A stretch of 64,000 nt of DNA from an uncultured Halomonas sp. (GTDB lineage Bacteria > Pseudomonadota > Gammaproteobacteria > Pseudomonadales > Halomonadaceae): NCBI RefSeq assembly GCF_947493865.1, contig NZ_CANLTC010000007.1, forward strand, positions 124,001 to 188,000, in the 5' to 3' direction. The notes under the pieces were generated by a model that saw only the letters and a list, made by a program, of their open reading frames with translations, was not told the DNA's origin and did no database searches. Below are positions 15,435-25,296 of the stretch, one piece after another (within the stretch, counting starts at the first letter, position 1; each line of letters opens with the position of its first letter). The translations under genes were made by a program, and so were the position numbers.

Positions 15435-17264
15435 ATGCCAAATCCCGACTACCCACCATCGCAATACGATGGCTCTTCCGACCTCGGGCCGAATGACAAC
15501 GACATCGCCGCCGCCTGCTTCTTCAATGCGCTCCTGCGTGAAACGTCAACCTGGCGGCGCGAGATCCACGGTAATGCCCAGGTCGCCGTGCTACCCCTCT
15601 CCGAAAGCGAGCTTCACCTGCGCCTTCGTCATATCAGCGCCAGTGGCGAAGCACGTTTCATCTGGCCGATATTGCAAGCGGATGGCAAGCGACAGGATCG
15701 AAAGCGACCGATCGCCTTCGAAGAGGCCCTGACGGGCATACTCGCCACCCCTTCCCTGGTGGGTCATCTCGACGCTCGGCAGCGCGAAATCTTTCGTGAA
15801 TGCGTGCTGGAGAGTCACCGCAATACCCGAGCCAGCCTCTCCACCCGGGACGACCTGCCGCATCTCCAGCAGGGCCCACTGACTTTCGCCGAAGCCGAAC
15901 AAGGTCTGCTCGCCGGCCATGCCTTCCATCCGGCGCCCAAGTCACGATCTCCTTTCACCGCCCATGAAGCCATGGGCTATTGTCCCGAACACCGCGCGTG
16001 TTTCGCTCTGGCCTGGTGGGCCGTCGCCCCGAAAATACAGATCGGCGATTCCAGCCGCTCGCAGAGTGCTGCGGAACTCACACGCGAGCTGTTGCCAGAA
16101 GTCCTGGCCGAGAGGTTGCCCGCAGGCTTTGCGGTGCTGCCCATGCACCCTTGGCAGGCCCAGCAACTTCGTCAGTCGCCACGTACCAGGACGCTCGAGG
16201 CACAAGGCCAATTACTCTGGCTGGGCGAAGCGAGTGCCGACTGGATACCGACTTCCTCGCATCGCTCATTGTATGCGCCTGGCGCGCCCTGGATGCTCAA
16301 GGGGTCACTGTCCGCCAAGTTGACCAACTCGTTGCGCTTGCTCAGCGAAAAGGAAGTGGCGCGTGGCGTGCGTCTCGATGCCTGGATGCGCGATCTTGAC
16401 GTGTCGCGCCGCTTTCACGGCTTTGCCGTGATGCAGGAACCCGCCTGGCTGGGCTGGCGCAATACCCAGGGCGGCGCCGATCCGGCCAGCCTGGTGGTGC
16501 TACGCGAAAACCCTCTGCGCGATACACCGGATGCCGAAGCCGTGGTGCTGGCCACCCTGACTCAGCAGCCGTTCACCACCAAGGGCACCTCGCTACTCGG
16601 CGCACGCATCGGTGCTCGAGCCGAACAGTCGGGCCAATCTAGCGCAAACGTGGCGCGGGCCTGGTTCGCCGCCTTCTGCGAACGGGTGCTGACGCCACTG
16701 TTCGGGCTGGTGGTGGAAGATGGCATCGTACTGCTCGCCCATCAGCAGAACATCGTGCTGCGCCTGGAGGCCGGCTGGCCCACCGGGATGTTCTATCGCG
16801 ACTGTCAGGGCAGCGGCGTCAGTGACCACTTTCTCGAACGTCATCCCGAACTCGCCCTCGCACCACCGGAGAATCACTGGGCGCAAACCACGGTGCGCCG
16901 TTATTTCCTCTATTACCTGCTGATCAACTCGACCTTCGCCGTCACCAGCGCCTTGGCCGCCGACGGCCTGATCGACGAAGCCGTGCTACTGGCCGACCTG
17001 CGCAGCCACCTGCACGGTCTGCTGCAGCATCTGGAGGGCGATCATGATTGTCTGCATCACGCCCTCGAGGCACCGACGCTCGACGCCAAGGGCAACTTCT
17101 TCTGCTACCTGAGCGGCGTCAACGAAGCCACCCTGGCCGAACCGGCACGCCTCTATCTCCCGCTGGCCAATCCGCTAGCCGACCCGCACGTTCGCTCGCT
17201 CACTGCGCAGCGATCGATGCTATCCGATGTTTCCATGCCACAAGGAGTCTTCTCATGCCCCTGA
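15435..17264 (+). CDS. iucA: Aerobactin synthase IucA (NIS synthetase)
   Basis: 609-residue NRPS-independent siderophore synthetase. IucA adenylates a citrate carboxylate and joins it to N6-acetyl-N6-hydroxylysine. The IucA/IucC-family motif GHAFHPAPKSRSPF (about 158-171) is the same as in E. coli IucA for its first ten residues. PMHPWQ (about 236-241), TNSLRLLSEKEVARG and LLAHQQNI, YRDCQGS in the C-terminal FhuF-like transporter half are also present. AAGGAG precedes the ATG at 15435. It overlaps iucB by 10 nt and heads an iucABCD operon. Confidence 0.95.
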   Translation: MPNPDYPPSQYDGSSDLGPNDNDIAAACFFNALLRETSTWRREIHGNAQVAVLPLSESELHLRLRHISASGEARFIWPILQADGKRQDRKRPIAFEEALTGILATPSLVGHLDARQREIFRECVLESHRNTRASLSTRDDLPHLQQGPLTFAEAEQGLLAGHAFHPAPKSRSPFTAHEAMGYCPEHRACFALAWWAVAPKIQIGDSSRSQSAAELTRELLPEVLAERLPAGFAVLPMHPWQAQQLRQSPRTRTLEAQGQLLWLGEASADWIPTSSHRSLYAPGAPWMLKGSLSAKLTNSLRLLSEKEVARGVRLDAWMRDLDVSRRFHGFAVMQEPAWLGWRNTQGGADPASLVVLRENPLRDTPDAEAVVLATLTQQPFTTKGTSLLGARIGARAEQSGQSSANVARAWFAAFCERVLTPLFGLVVEDGIVLLAHQQNIVLRLEAGWPTGMFYRDCQGSGVSDHFLERHPELALAPPENHWAQTTVRRYFLYYLLINSTFAVTSALAADGLIDEAVLLADLRSHLHGLLQHLEGDHDCLHHALEAPTLDAKGNFFCYLSGVNEATLAEPARLYLPLANPLADPHVRSLTAQRSMLSDVSMPQGVFSCP

Positions 17265-18187
17265 CCACTCTTCGTCCTGGTGCAGGTTCGGTCGAGGTGA
17301 CGGATGATACATCCGCCAGGCTGATCGCTACCCAGGACGATGCCGCGCGACTGCTGGCCCCGCAACACCTGCCATGGTGCCTGATAGAGCATCTCGATCA
17401 CTGCTTTGCCACGCATCCAGGCCTGAAAACACTGATTCTCGATCCCACCGATTGGCAGGCCCATTCTCAATGGTCCCGGCTCACCGCAACCCTGGGCGCC
17501 GCCCAGGTGCATCGCGCCGTCTTCTACCAGCAACCCTGGCATTGGCTGCAACACGCGCCAGCCCAGCGTGATGAAACCCCTTTCGATCCGCGAATGGGTC
17601 ATCCACGGCGCCCGGCCAAACCCGACGGCGAGGTCTATCGGCGTCATGTACCACGGCTTGGCCGTACCTTGTCGTTGCGCGTCATCGACAAGGCGCGCGA
17701 CCTCGAGCGCTTTACCCGCTGGATGCACCTACCGCGTGTCGCCGAGTTCTGGGAGCAGGCCTGGCCAAAAGCCGAACTTGCCGCCTTCATCGATGAACGT
17801 CTGGCGGACCCGCACTGTCTGCCACTGATCGGTGAATTCGACGATCAGCCGTTTGGTTATTTCGATGTCTACTGGGCCGCCGAAGATCGCATCGCTGCGT
17901 ATTATCCCTGGGAAGCGTTCGATCGCGGCCTGCACCTGCTTGTCGGCGAGGAAGACGTGCGCGGCCCACGGTTCGTCGATGCCTGGCTGACCGGCCTCTC
18001 GCACTACGCCTATCTGTCGGAACCCCGCACTACTCGGCTGGTACTGGAACCTCGCCACGACAACAGGCGCTTGTTTCGCCACCTGGAGCGCCAGGGGCTA
18101 TCGCGGCGGCGTGAATTCGATTTCCCCCACAAACGCGCCGCCCTGGTGATGGGTGAGCGCGACCACTTCTTTCGCGAGGTGCTGTGA
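17255..18187 (+). CDS. iucB: N6-hydroxylysine O/N-acetyltransferase IucB
   Basis: 310-residue GNAT-type enzyme that acetylates N6-hydroxylysine with acetyl-CoA to make the hydroxamate. The N-terminal half is variable. The C-terminal half holds the IucB/RhbD-type domain with YRRHVPRLGRTLSLRV, FTRWMHLPRVAEFWEQ and YFDVYWAAEDRI. The ATG at 17255 has a good AAGGAG. The longer frame from 17048 lies inside iucA and is rejected. The stop TGA overlaps the iucC ATG by one base. Confidence 0.92.
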   Translation: MPLTTLRPGAGSVEVTDDTSARLIATQDDAARLLAPQHLPWCLIEHLDHCFATHPGLKTLILDPTDWQAHSQWSRLTATLGAAQVHRAVFYQQPWHWLQHAPAQRDETPFDPRMGHPRRPAKPDGEVYRRHVPRLGRTLSLRVIDKARDLERFTRWMHLPRVAEFWEQAWPKAELAAFIDERLADPHCLPLIGEFDDQPFGYFDVYWAAEDRIAAYYPWEAFDRGLHLLVGEEDVRGPRFVDAWLTGLSHYAYLSEPRTTRLVLEPRHDNRRLFRHLERQGLSRRREFDFPHKRAALVMGERDHFFREVL

Positions 18188-19971
18188 TGGAACACATGGA
18201 TGCGGCCTTGCCTCGCCACTGGTGGGCGGCCAACCGCGCACTGATTGCCAAGATGATCAGTGAACTCGCTTATGAACAGGTCATCGCTGTCACCGCCGAG
18301 GATACGGGTTATCACCTGGATCTGGGGTCGACAGGCCGCTGGCGATTCCGCGCTCGCATCAACCTCTGGGGTCAGTTGATGATCGATCCGGCCAGTCTGA
18401 CCCCGCCCGCCCAGGCGTCTCTGGAAGCCGCCGATTTCCTGCTCGACCTGGCGCCGCTATTGGGCATGAACGATGCCCAGGTCGCCGAACACCTCGAGGA
18501 TCTGTTCGCCACCCTGCGCGCCGATTGCCAACTGCGCGAGGCGCGGGTCGGGCTAAGCGCGGACACTGCCATTCGGTTACCCGAACCCGAGCGTCAACGC
18601 CTGCTTGATGGCCACCCCAAGTTTCTATTCAACAAGGGCCGACGCGGCTGGGGGTTGGACGCACTGGCGCGCCATGCCCCGGAATATGGTGGGTCCTTTC
18701 GACTCGGCTGGGTGGCCGTCGCCCGCGACGCCCTCGACGTTGGCGGCCACGATATCGATGCTCCCGAGTTGCTCGCCGCGGCGCTCTCCGACCATGAGTT
18801 GATACGCCTGCGCCAAGCGCTGACCGACCGGGTCGCCTACCCCGACGACTACCACCTGATGCCGGTTCATCCCTGGCAATGGCAGCAGGTGCTCGGTCCC
18901 TTGCATGTCGCCGATATCGCCCAGGGTCGGCTCCTGTACCTGGGTGAATTCGGCGACGACTATCTGCCGCAACAGTCGCTGCGCACCCTGACCAATGTCA
19001 CTCGACCGGCGGCGGGCTATGACATCAAGCTGCCGCTGACGATCATGAACACCTCCTGCTATCGCGGCATACCCGGGCGCTACCTGCTGGCCGGGCCGGC
19101 GGCTTCGCAATGGCTGAAGCGCAAGGCCCGGGAGGATGAGGAGTTCGCCAACGCCGGACTGGAGATTCTCGCCGAGCCCGCCGCCGCCGTCCTGCCACAT
19201 GCTCAATACGCCCGCCTCGACCAATCGTCCTATCGCTACCGCGAACTGTTCGGGGTGATCTGGCGCGAGTCCCTGGCGCCCCGTTTGGCCGCGAACGAGC
19301 AAGCACTGATCATGGCCGAACTGATGCAGTGCGATGCGCAGGGTCGGCCGTGGCTAACGGCCTACATCGACGCATCGAAAGCGGACGCAGAGTGCTGGCT
19401 GACACGCCTGTTCGAGGCCACGCTGGTGCCCATGGTGCATTTGTTGTGCCGTTACGGGGTGTCACTGATCGCCCATGGCCAGAACCTCACCCTGATCCTG
19501 CGCGACGGCCTGCCCCATCGCCTGGCGCTGAAGGACTTCCAGGGTGACCTGCGCCTGGTCGATGAAAACTTTCCCGAAGCCGCCGATCTGCCCGAAGCGC
19601 TTAAGCGGGTCACCGTGCGCCTGCCACCGGACAAGCTGATCCATGATCTGCAGACCGGCCACTTCGTCACCACGCTGCGCTTCATCGCACCGCTGGCCGC
19701 GGCCAGCGGCGTTTCGGAGAAACGCTTCTACCAATTGTGTGGCGACGTGCTGAAATGCTATCAGGCGTGCCACCCCGAACTCGCCGAGCGCTACGCGCGT
19801 TTCGACCTGTTCACACCCCGAATACTGCGCCTGACCCTCAACCGTTCGAAGTTCCTGCATGCCACCGACAGCGCCGCAGAGCGCATGCTGCCGGACATGG
19901 ATGCCTGGGTCGACAATCCGCTCTACCACGCTCGCGTAAAAGACGTATACATGGAGGCACCCGATGTCTGA
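18187..19971 (+). CDS. iucC: Aerobactin synthase IucC (NIS synthetase)
   Basis: 594-residue NIS synthetase for the second amide bond of aerobactin. Family motifs: GHPKFLFNKGRRGWG (about 140-154), MPVHPWQWQQ (about 219-228), SLRTLTN, KLPLTIMNTSCYRGIPGRY and LIAHGQNLTL with LKDFQGDLRL. These blocks are nearly identical to E. coli IucC as I recall it, which separates it from IucA. The chosen ATG follows a GTG at 18184 in the same frame. It overlaps iucD by 8 nt. Confidence 0.95.
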   Translation: MEHMDAALPRHWWAANRALIAKMISELAYEQVIAVTAEDTGYHLDLGSTGRWRFRARINLWGQLMIDPASLTPPAQASLEAADFLLDLAPLLGMNDAQVAEHLEDLFATLRADCQLREARVGLSADTAIRLPEPERQRLLDGHPKFLFNKGRRGWGLDALARHAPEYGGSFRLGWVAVARDALDVGGHDIDAPELLAAALSDHELIRLRQALTDRVAYPDDYHLMPVHPWQWQQVLGPLHVADIAQGRLLYLGEFGDDYLPQQSLRTLTNVTRPAAGYDIKLPLTIMNTSCYRGIPGRYLLAGPAASQWLKRKAREDEEFANAGLEILAEPAAAVLPHAQYARLDQSSYRYRELFGVIWRESLAPRLAANEQALIMAELMQCDAQGRPWLTAYIDASKADAECWLTRLFEATLVPMVHLLCRYGVSLIAHGQNLTLILRDGLPHRLALKDFQGDLRLVDENFPEAADLPEALKRVTVRLPPDKLIHDLQTGHFVTTLRFIAPLAAASGVSEKRFYQLCGDVLKCYQACHPELAERYARFDLFTPRILRLTLNRSKFLHATDSAAERMLPDMDAWVDNPLYHARVKDVYMEAPDV

Positions 19972-21271
19972 AGACACCATGCTCGACCTCGCCGGCCTGG
20001 GGGCCGGTCCGTTCAACCTGAGCATCGCCGCTCTGGCCGACAGCCATGTGCCCGGGCTTGCCACACGGTTTTTCGAGCGCCGCCATGAGTTGGTCTGGCA
20101 TCCCGGGCTGATGCTGCCCGACACGCACCTGCAGACCGGGTTTCTGAAAGACCTGGTCACCGCCGTGGCGCCGGACAGCCCGCATTCGTTTCTCAACTAC
20201 CTGGTCAGCCATCGGCGCTTCTACCGCTTCATGACCGCCGCACTCGACACGATCAGTCGCGCCGAATTCTCCGACTATCTGCGCTGGGTCGCCGGCCATC
20301 TCGATACTATAAAACTGGGCGATGCGGTACGCGATGTAAGCCTCGACAGCAGGGGCTTCCTGCTGCGTACCGATCATGGCTGCCACCGCGCGCGTCATCT
20401 CTGCCTGGGTACCGGTAAGGCACCCTGGTGGCCCGAATTTGCCGAGACACTGCAAGGGCCGCAGTGCTTGCATGCCGCCAACATTGCTCACGAGCGGCGT
20501 GACTTCGCGGGAAAGCGCGTGGTCATCGTCGGCGGTGGCCAAAGCGGGGCCGACATCTTTCTCAATGCTCTGCGCGGCTACTGGGGCCAGCCCCGTGAAC
20601 TATTCTGGGTGTCGCGGCGGCGCAATTTTCAACCACTCGACGAGACGGCTTTCACCAACGAGTACTTCACCCCCGCCTACACCCGGGGCTTTCACGAACT
20701 GCCCTGGGAGGTTCGCAAGCGCGAGGTGGCGGCCCAGAAGCTGGCCAGCGATGGCATTACCCCGGCGGCGCTGCAGAACCTCTATCGAGAGCTCTATCAT
20801 CGCTTCGACGTACTCGGCGAGCCCCGCTGGGCACGCCTGCTCCCTCATCGCAGGGCCATCGACCTGCAGCGACGAGGCCCAGGATTTGCGCTGACCTGCG
20901 AGCATGGCTTGAAGGGCGATCACGAGGTCTTTGCTGCCGATGTCATCATCTTTGCCACCGGTTTCGAGTCGCGCCTGCCCGATTGCCTGGCGCCGCTGTC
21001 CGAGCGTCTGCAACGCGACCAGCAAGGCGAACTGGTGTTGGGTGCGAATTTTGACGTGCATTGGGACGGGCCGGCCGGCCATCGGCTCTACGCCGTCAAT
21101 GCCGGTCGCCATAGCCACGGCATCGCCGAGCCGCAGCTGTCGCTGATGGCCTGGCGCTCGGCGACGATTCTCAATCATGTCGCCGGACGCCGAGTGTTCG
21201 ACCTTGGCGAAGATGAAGGTCCCATCGCCTGGCAACCATTGGACGAACAGCGTTGGGCCCAAGCGATATAG
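19964..21271 (+). CDS. iucD: L-lysine N6-monooxygenase IucD
   Basis: 435-residue flavoprotein that hydroxylates the lysine side chain, the first step of aerobactin synthesis. The FAD-binding motif GLGAGPFNLSIAAL (about 11-24) and the NADPH motif VVIVGGGQSGADIFLNAL are clear, and the C-terminal ATGF and NAGRHSHGIAEPQLSLMAWRS are typical of the IucD/PvdA family. No diaminobutyrate-forming genes lie nearby, which supports lysine as substrate. It is the last biosynthetic gene; a 160-nt gap with a Fur-like site follows. Confidence 0.95.
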   Translation: MSEDTMLDLAGLGAGPFNLSIAALADSHVPGLATRFFERRHELVWHPGLMLPDTHLQTGFLKDLVTAVAPDSPHSFLNYLVSHRRFYRFMTAALDTISRAEFSDYLRWVAGHLDTIKLGDAVRDVSLDSRGFLLRTDHGCHRARHLCLGTGKAPWWPEFAETLQGPQCLHAANIAHERRDFAGKRVVIVGGGQSGADIFLNALRGYWGQPRELFWVSRRRNFQPLDETAFTNEYFTPAYTRGFHELPWEVRKREVAAQKLASDGITPAALQNLYRELYHRFDVLGEPRWARLLPHRRAIDLQRRGPGFALTCEHGLKGDHEVFAADVIIFATGFESRLPDCLAPLSERLQRDQQGELVLGANFDVHWDGPAGHRLYAVNAGRHSHGIAEPQLSLMAWRSATILNHVAGRRVFDLGEDEGPIAWQPLDEQRWAQAI

Positions 21272-21296
21272 GCACTTTTCGAGCCGCCATTTACTT

Positions 21297-21311
21297 TGAT
21301 AACGATTCGTA
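21297..21311 (+). promoter_or_regulatory. Candidate Fur box before the ABC import genes
   Basis: TGATAACGATTCGTA, 10 of 14 matches to the 7-1-7 consensus, lies between iucD and the ATPase gene. It suggests that import genes have their own iron-controlled promoter. Confidence 0.45.
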
Positions 21312-21431
21312 TTTAGTTTATTCTCCGGCGGGCGTAGCATCGTTGATCAAGCGCCATTGGTGAGATAGTGCCCGCCACGCATGTCCAGTTCGGACAAGCG
21401 TGGCCGTCAAGACCCGCTGCGGAGTTCCATC

Positions 21432-22199
21432 ATGTTCGAAGTCGATGCCGCCAGTTTCACAATAGGCGGTAAGTGCCTGCTGCATCCGACAAGACTCGCG
21501 TTCGCCGAGGGCCAGGTCCATGGCCTGATCGGCCATAATGGCTCCGGCAAATCGACGCTGCTCAAGCTGCTTGCTCGGCAACAAGCGACCAGTCATGGCG
21601 AGATTCGTCTCGATGGCCGCCCCCTGGCAACCTGGGGAAGTCGAGAATTTGCCCGCCAGGTCGCCTACCTGGCGCAGCATCTTCCCAGCGCCGACAATCT
21701 CACCGCACGCGAACTGATCGGCTTCGGCCGCTACCCCTGGCACGGCCTGCTGGGACGGCTCGGCAGCGAAGATCATGCGCAGATCGAGCGCGCCATCGCC
21801 TTGACCCATACCGAGGACTTCGCCGGGCGATTGGTCGACACCCTCTCCGGTGGCGAGCGCCAGCGCGTCTGGCTGGCCATGCTGCTGGCCCAGGGCAGCC
21901 GTTTCCTGCTGCTCGACGAGCCACTGTCGGCACTGGATATCGCCCATCAGGTCGAGGTGCTGGCCCTGGTTCGCCAGCTGTGCACTGAGCTGGGGCTGGG
22001 GGTGATCATCGTGCTGCACGACATCAATATGGCGGCACGCTACTGCGATCGACTTATCGCCCTGCATAGCGGCCATCTGCTGGCCCAGGGCACGCCCGCC
22101 GAGCTGATGTGCGACGCCACCCTGGAAGCCATCTACGGCATTCCCATGCGCGTGATGCCGCATCCCACCGGTGAGTCTCCCATTGCCGTACTTCACTGA
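21432..22199 (+). CDS. fhuC: Ferric hydroxamate ABC transporter ATPase, FhuC-like
   Basis: 255-residue ABC ATPase. Walker A GHNGSGKST (34-42), signature LSGGERQRVWLAMLL (about 136-150), Walker B RFLLLDEPLSALD and H-loop VLHDINMAARYCDR. The length and sequence are of the FhuC/FecE iron-siderophore class. ATG at 21432 is chosen for the GGAG 7 nt upstream; the frame is open to 21381 without a Shine-Dalgarno. The binding protein and a double permease follow, so it powers hydroxamate siderophore import. Confidence 0.92.
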   Translation: MFEVDAASFTIGGKCLLHPTRLAFAEGQVHGLIGHNGSGKSTLLKLLARQQATSHGEIRLDGRPLATWGSREFARQVAYLAQHLPSADNLTARELIGFGRYPWHGLLGRLGSEDHAQIERAIALTHTEDFAGRLVDTLSGGERQRVWLAMLLAQGSRFLLLDEPLSALDIAHQVEVLALVRQLCTELGLGVIIVLHDINMAARYCDRLIALHSGHLLAQGTPAELMCDATLEAIYGIPMRVMPHPTGESPIAVLH

Positions 22200-22227
22200 T
22201 TTTCCAGACCGCGGGTCGCCGTCACCG

Positions 22228-23181
22228 ATGCATGTCAGAACCCTTTTATCGTCTCTCGCCAAACCCATGGTTCGGTATGCACTCCGCACCTGGTTTCTGG
22301 TCGGGGGCATATTGCTGTCACTGGCAACCCCATCAATCGCCCAGGCCGAGAGTTCTCGTATCGTCACCCTGGACTGGACGATTGCAGAAACCCTGCTGGC
22401 ATTTGGCATCGTGCCCCAGGGCGTGACGCAGATCGATGCCTATCACGACTGGGTCGGCACCCCCGCCCTGCCGGCGGCGGTGGCCGAGATTGGCCTGCGT
22501 GCCCAGCCCAATCTCGAACTGCTGGCCAGCCTCGACCCTGCGCATATCCTGATCACTCCCATGTTCGCCGCCCTTGAACCGCGGCTGTCGCGGGTCGCCT
22601 CGGTCACCTCGATCGGCATCTACGCCTCCGGTGACACCCCCTGGCCACGTATGCTCACGGCCACCCGCGAACTGGCCAGGCTGATCGACCGCCCCGAGGC
22701 CGCCGAACGCCTCATCGAGACGACGAACATGCACCTGACCCAACTGCGACAGCGCTTGCCGGAGGAAACGCCACCGCTTCTGGTGGTGCAATTCATGGAC
22801 GCACGCCATGTACGCGTCTTCGGCACCGGCAGCCTCTATCACGCGGTACTCACACGCCTGGGGCTCGACAACGCCTGGAAAGCGTCGACCAACCACTGGG
22901 GGTTTTCGCTGGTCGGCCTGGAAGCACTGGCCACCCTCGATGCGCGACTGGTGGTGGTCGAACCACTACCGGTAGGCGTCGAAAACCAGCTGAACGAAAA
23001 CGGCCTGTGGCAGCACCTGGGTGCCGTCCGTCAGCAGCGGGTGACCTATCTGCCGCCGGTATGGAGCTTTGGCGCACTCCCCTCCGCGCAACGCTTCGCC
23101 AGGCTGCTGGTCGAGGGCCTGACCCAGGATCAGCGATATTCTCTGAAGCGCGATTGCCGTGGGACCGATGCCGATGCCTGA
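22228..23181 (+). CDS. fhuD: Periplasmic siderophore-binding protein, FhuD-like
   Basis: 317-residue substrate-binding protein of the helical-backbone iron-siderophore class. A signal peptide ends near SIAQA-ES; then [32 protein letters not shown] and the C-terminal ARLLVEGL segments follow the FhuD/FecB pattern. The start is uncertain: 22228 gives a plausible n-region, 22267 is an alternative, and a GTG at 22171 lies inside fhuC. No strong Shine-Dalgarno is visible. It overlaps the permease gene by 14 nt. Confidence 0.85.
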   Translation: MHVRTLLSSLAKPMVRYALRTWFLVGGILLSLATPSIAQAESSRIVTLDWTIAETLLAFGIVPQGVTQIDAYHDWVGTPALPAAVAEIGLRAQPNLELLASLDPAHILITPMFAALEPRLSRVASVTSIGIYASGDTPWPRMLTATRELARLIDRPEAAERLIETTNMHLTQLRQRLPEETPPLLVVQFMDARHVRVFGTGSLYHAVLTRLGLDNAWKASTNHWGFSLVGLEALATLDARLVVVEPLPVGVENQLNENGLWQHLGAVRQQRVTYLPPVWSFGALPSAQRFARLLVEGLTQDQRYSLKRDCRGTDADA

Positions 23182-25159
23182 CGTCCGTTCTCGACTGACG
23201 CCGGGGCGTGCTTGTGGGTTACTGGGTTTGCTCACCCTTGTACTGGCTTGGCTGACGCTGGAAGGTCGACTCGATCTCGTCAATGCGCTAAGCGCTCTAT
23301 TCGCCCCGGCGAGCGACGACATCAACCAGCTGATGGCGCATTACAGCTGGTGGCCGCGCCTGAGCGTCGCCCTGCTCGCGGGAGGCGGCCTGGGGCTGGC
23401 GGGGGTATTGATGCAACAGGTGCTGCGCAATCCGCTCGCCGCACCGACCACCCTTGGAGTGGCCAGCGGCGCCAACCTGGCCCTCCTTGTTACGACACTG
23501 ATGGCACCGGGACTGCTGGCGCTTGGTCGCGAATGGGTGGCCCTGCTCGGCGGTGGATTGGCCATGGCACTGGTATTTCTGCTCGCCTGGCGCCGCGGTC
23601 TGGCACCGATAGTGGTGGTGCTCGCCGGACTGGTGGTCAACCTCTACTTCGGTGCCCTGGGTACGCTGCTGCTGCTGTTCAATCAGGAAGCACTCAAGGG
23701 GCTGATGATCTGGGGGGCCGGCTCGCTGGCGCAGAACAACTGGGACGGCGTGATGTTCCTGGGGCCACGTCTGGCACTGAGCGCGGGGCTGGCCCTGCTG
23801 CTGCTCAAGCCTTTGGCGGTGCTCGAACTCGACGATGCCAATGCGCGCAGTCTCGGGGTATCGCTCAAGCATCTGCGCCTGGCCAGCCTTGCATTGGCGG
23901 TGTTCGTCACTGCCTGCGTGGTCAGCGTCGTCGGGGTGATCGGCTTCATCGGCCTCGCCGCTCCCGCCATCGTGCGATTGCTGGGCGCCCGACGACTGGG
24001 TCCAAGGCTGTTATGGTCGGCGCTGTTCGGGGCGTTGCTGCTGGCCGCAACGGACCTGCTGTTGCAGCGTTTCTCGAATGCCTTGCCAACGCTGATTCCC
24101 ACCGGTGCCACCACCGCAGCCTTGGGGGCGCCGCTACTGTTGTGGCTGATTCCGCGCCTCAAGCTGGGTGGCAACCAACCACCCGCGGCGCACGTCAACC
24201 CGACCCCGCGTCGGTCGACGCCGGGCCGCTGGGCGGCTTGCCTAGCCGTGGGGTTGTTGGTGGCCACGGTCATCGCCCTCGGTGTCGGCCAGGGTGTCGA
24301 CGGCTGGCACTGGCGGGTGCCGTTCACCCGCGACTCGATGATCGAGTGGCGCCTACCGCGCATGCTCGCCGCCGGTGGCGCCGGCATCATGCTGGCACTG
24401 GCCGGCACCTTGATCCAGCGCATGACCGGCAACCCCATGGCCAGCCCCGAAGTGCTGGGCATCAGCGGTGGCACCGCGATCGCGCTGATCGGTGCCCTCT
24501 TCCTGCTGCCGGGTGCCAGTCAAATGACGCTGATCGGCATCGGCACCCTGGGCGCCTTGGTCACGATGGGCATACTGATCGCGCTCAACCAGCGCAGTGG
24601 CTTTCTACCGGAACGACTGCTCCTGAGTGGCGTGGCGATCACCTCATTGTTCGATGCGGTGCGCAGCTTCGTGCTCGCCGGTGGCGACCCGCGCGGACAG
24701 CAGATCATCGCCTGGCTATCCGGCTCGACCTATTACGTCGACCTGCCGGCGGCGCTGATCGTCGCCAGCCTGGCCATTCTGCTGGCATGGGGCACGCGTC
24801 CCTTTTCACGCTGGCTGGATCTACTGCCGCTGGGCGACCCTACTGCCAGCGCCCTGGGCGTCAATGTCCTGCGTTCGCGTCTGCTGCTGCTAGGGCTGGT
24901 GGCGCTGCTCACGGCCAGTGCCACCCTGGTGGTCGGACCGTTGAGCTTCGTCGGCCTGCTCGCGCCGCACATGGCACGTCTGATGGGTCTCACCCGGGCC
25001 CGGGATCATTTGCTGGGAGCCGTCCTGATGGGTGCGTTGCTGATGGTGACCGCCGACTGGCTGGGCAGGCAAATGCTGTTCCCGGCCGAAGTTCCCGCCG
25101 GCCTGGTGGCCTCGTTGCTGGGAGGAGCTTACTTCATGTGGGGCCTGCGCAGACTGTAA
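23168..25159 (+). CDS. fhuB: Ferric hydroxamate permease, FhuB-like (fused double permease)
   Basis: 663-residue inner-membrane protein made of two FecCD-type permease halves, as in E. coli FhuB. Half one spans about residues 1-325 and half two about 350-660. Each has a conserved run, [19 protein letters not shown] in the first and [19 protein letters not shown] in the second, and a GFIGLAAP or FVGLLAP motif near its end that contacts the ATPase. The start is 23168 or 23174; both overlap fhuD. The fused form is characteristic of hydroxamate rather than catecholate importers. Confidence 0.93.
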   Translation: MPMPDVRSRLTPGRACGLLGLLTLVLAWLTLEGRLDLVNALSALFAPASDDINQLMAHYSWWPRLSVALLAGGGLGLAGVLMQQVLRNPLAAPTTLGVASGANLALLVTTLMAPGLLALGREWVALLGGGLAMALVFLLAWRRGLAPIVVVLAGLVVNLYFGALGTLLLLFNQEALKGLMIWGAGSLAQNNWDGVMFLGPRLALSAGLALLLLKPLAVLELDDANARSLGVSLKHLRLASLALAVFVTACVVSVVGVIGFIGLAAPAIVRLLGARRLGPRLLWSALFGALLLAATDLLLQRFSNALPTLIPTGATTAALGAPLLLWLIPRLKLGGNQPPAAHVNPTPRRSTPGRWAACLAVGLLVATVIALGVGQGVDGWHWRVPFTRDSMIEWRLPRMLAAGGAGIMLALAGTLIQRMTGNPMASPEVLGISGGTAIALIGALFLLPGASQMTLIGIGTLGALVTMGILIALNQRSGFLPERLLLSGVAITSLFDAVRSFVLAGGDPRGQQIIAWLSGSTYYVDLPAALIVASLAILLAWGTRPFSRWLDLLPLGDPTASALGVNVLRSRLLLLGLVALLTASATLVVGPLSFVGLLAPHMARLMGLTRARDHLLGAVLMGALLMVTADWLGRQMLFPAEVPAGLVASLLGGAYFMWGLRRL

Positions 25160-25206
25160 TCCCTCGCTGAGGTGATCCGTGGTGAAACTGTATTGATAGG
25201 TATTAA

Positions 25207-25221
25207 TGCGAATCTTTATCA
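25207..25221 (+). promoter_or_regulatory. Candidate Fur box before iutA
   Basis: TGCGAATCTTTATCA matches the 7-1-7 consensus at 11 of 14 positions, 75 nt before the receptor start. Confidence 0.5.
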
Positions 25222-25296
25222 TTGATATTTTTCTTCCCCCTGCTATCCTCCCATTCGACCTTTCCGCCCCGTAACCCCAATAAAAGGAACAACAGG

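Noticed and set aside
23212..25170. A 652-codon frame over fhuB
   Set aside because: It is the plus-two shadow of the permease gene; GC-rich codons leave it open, but its composition is not protein-like.
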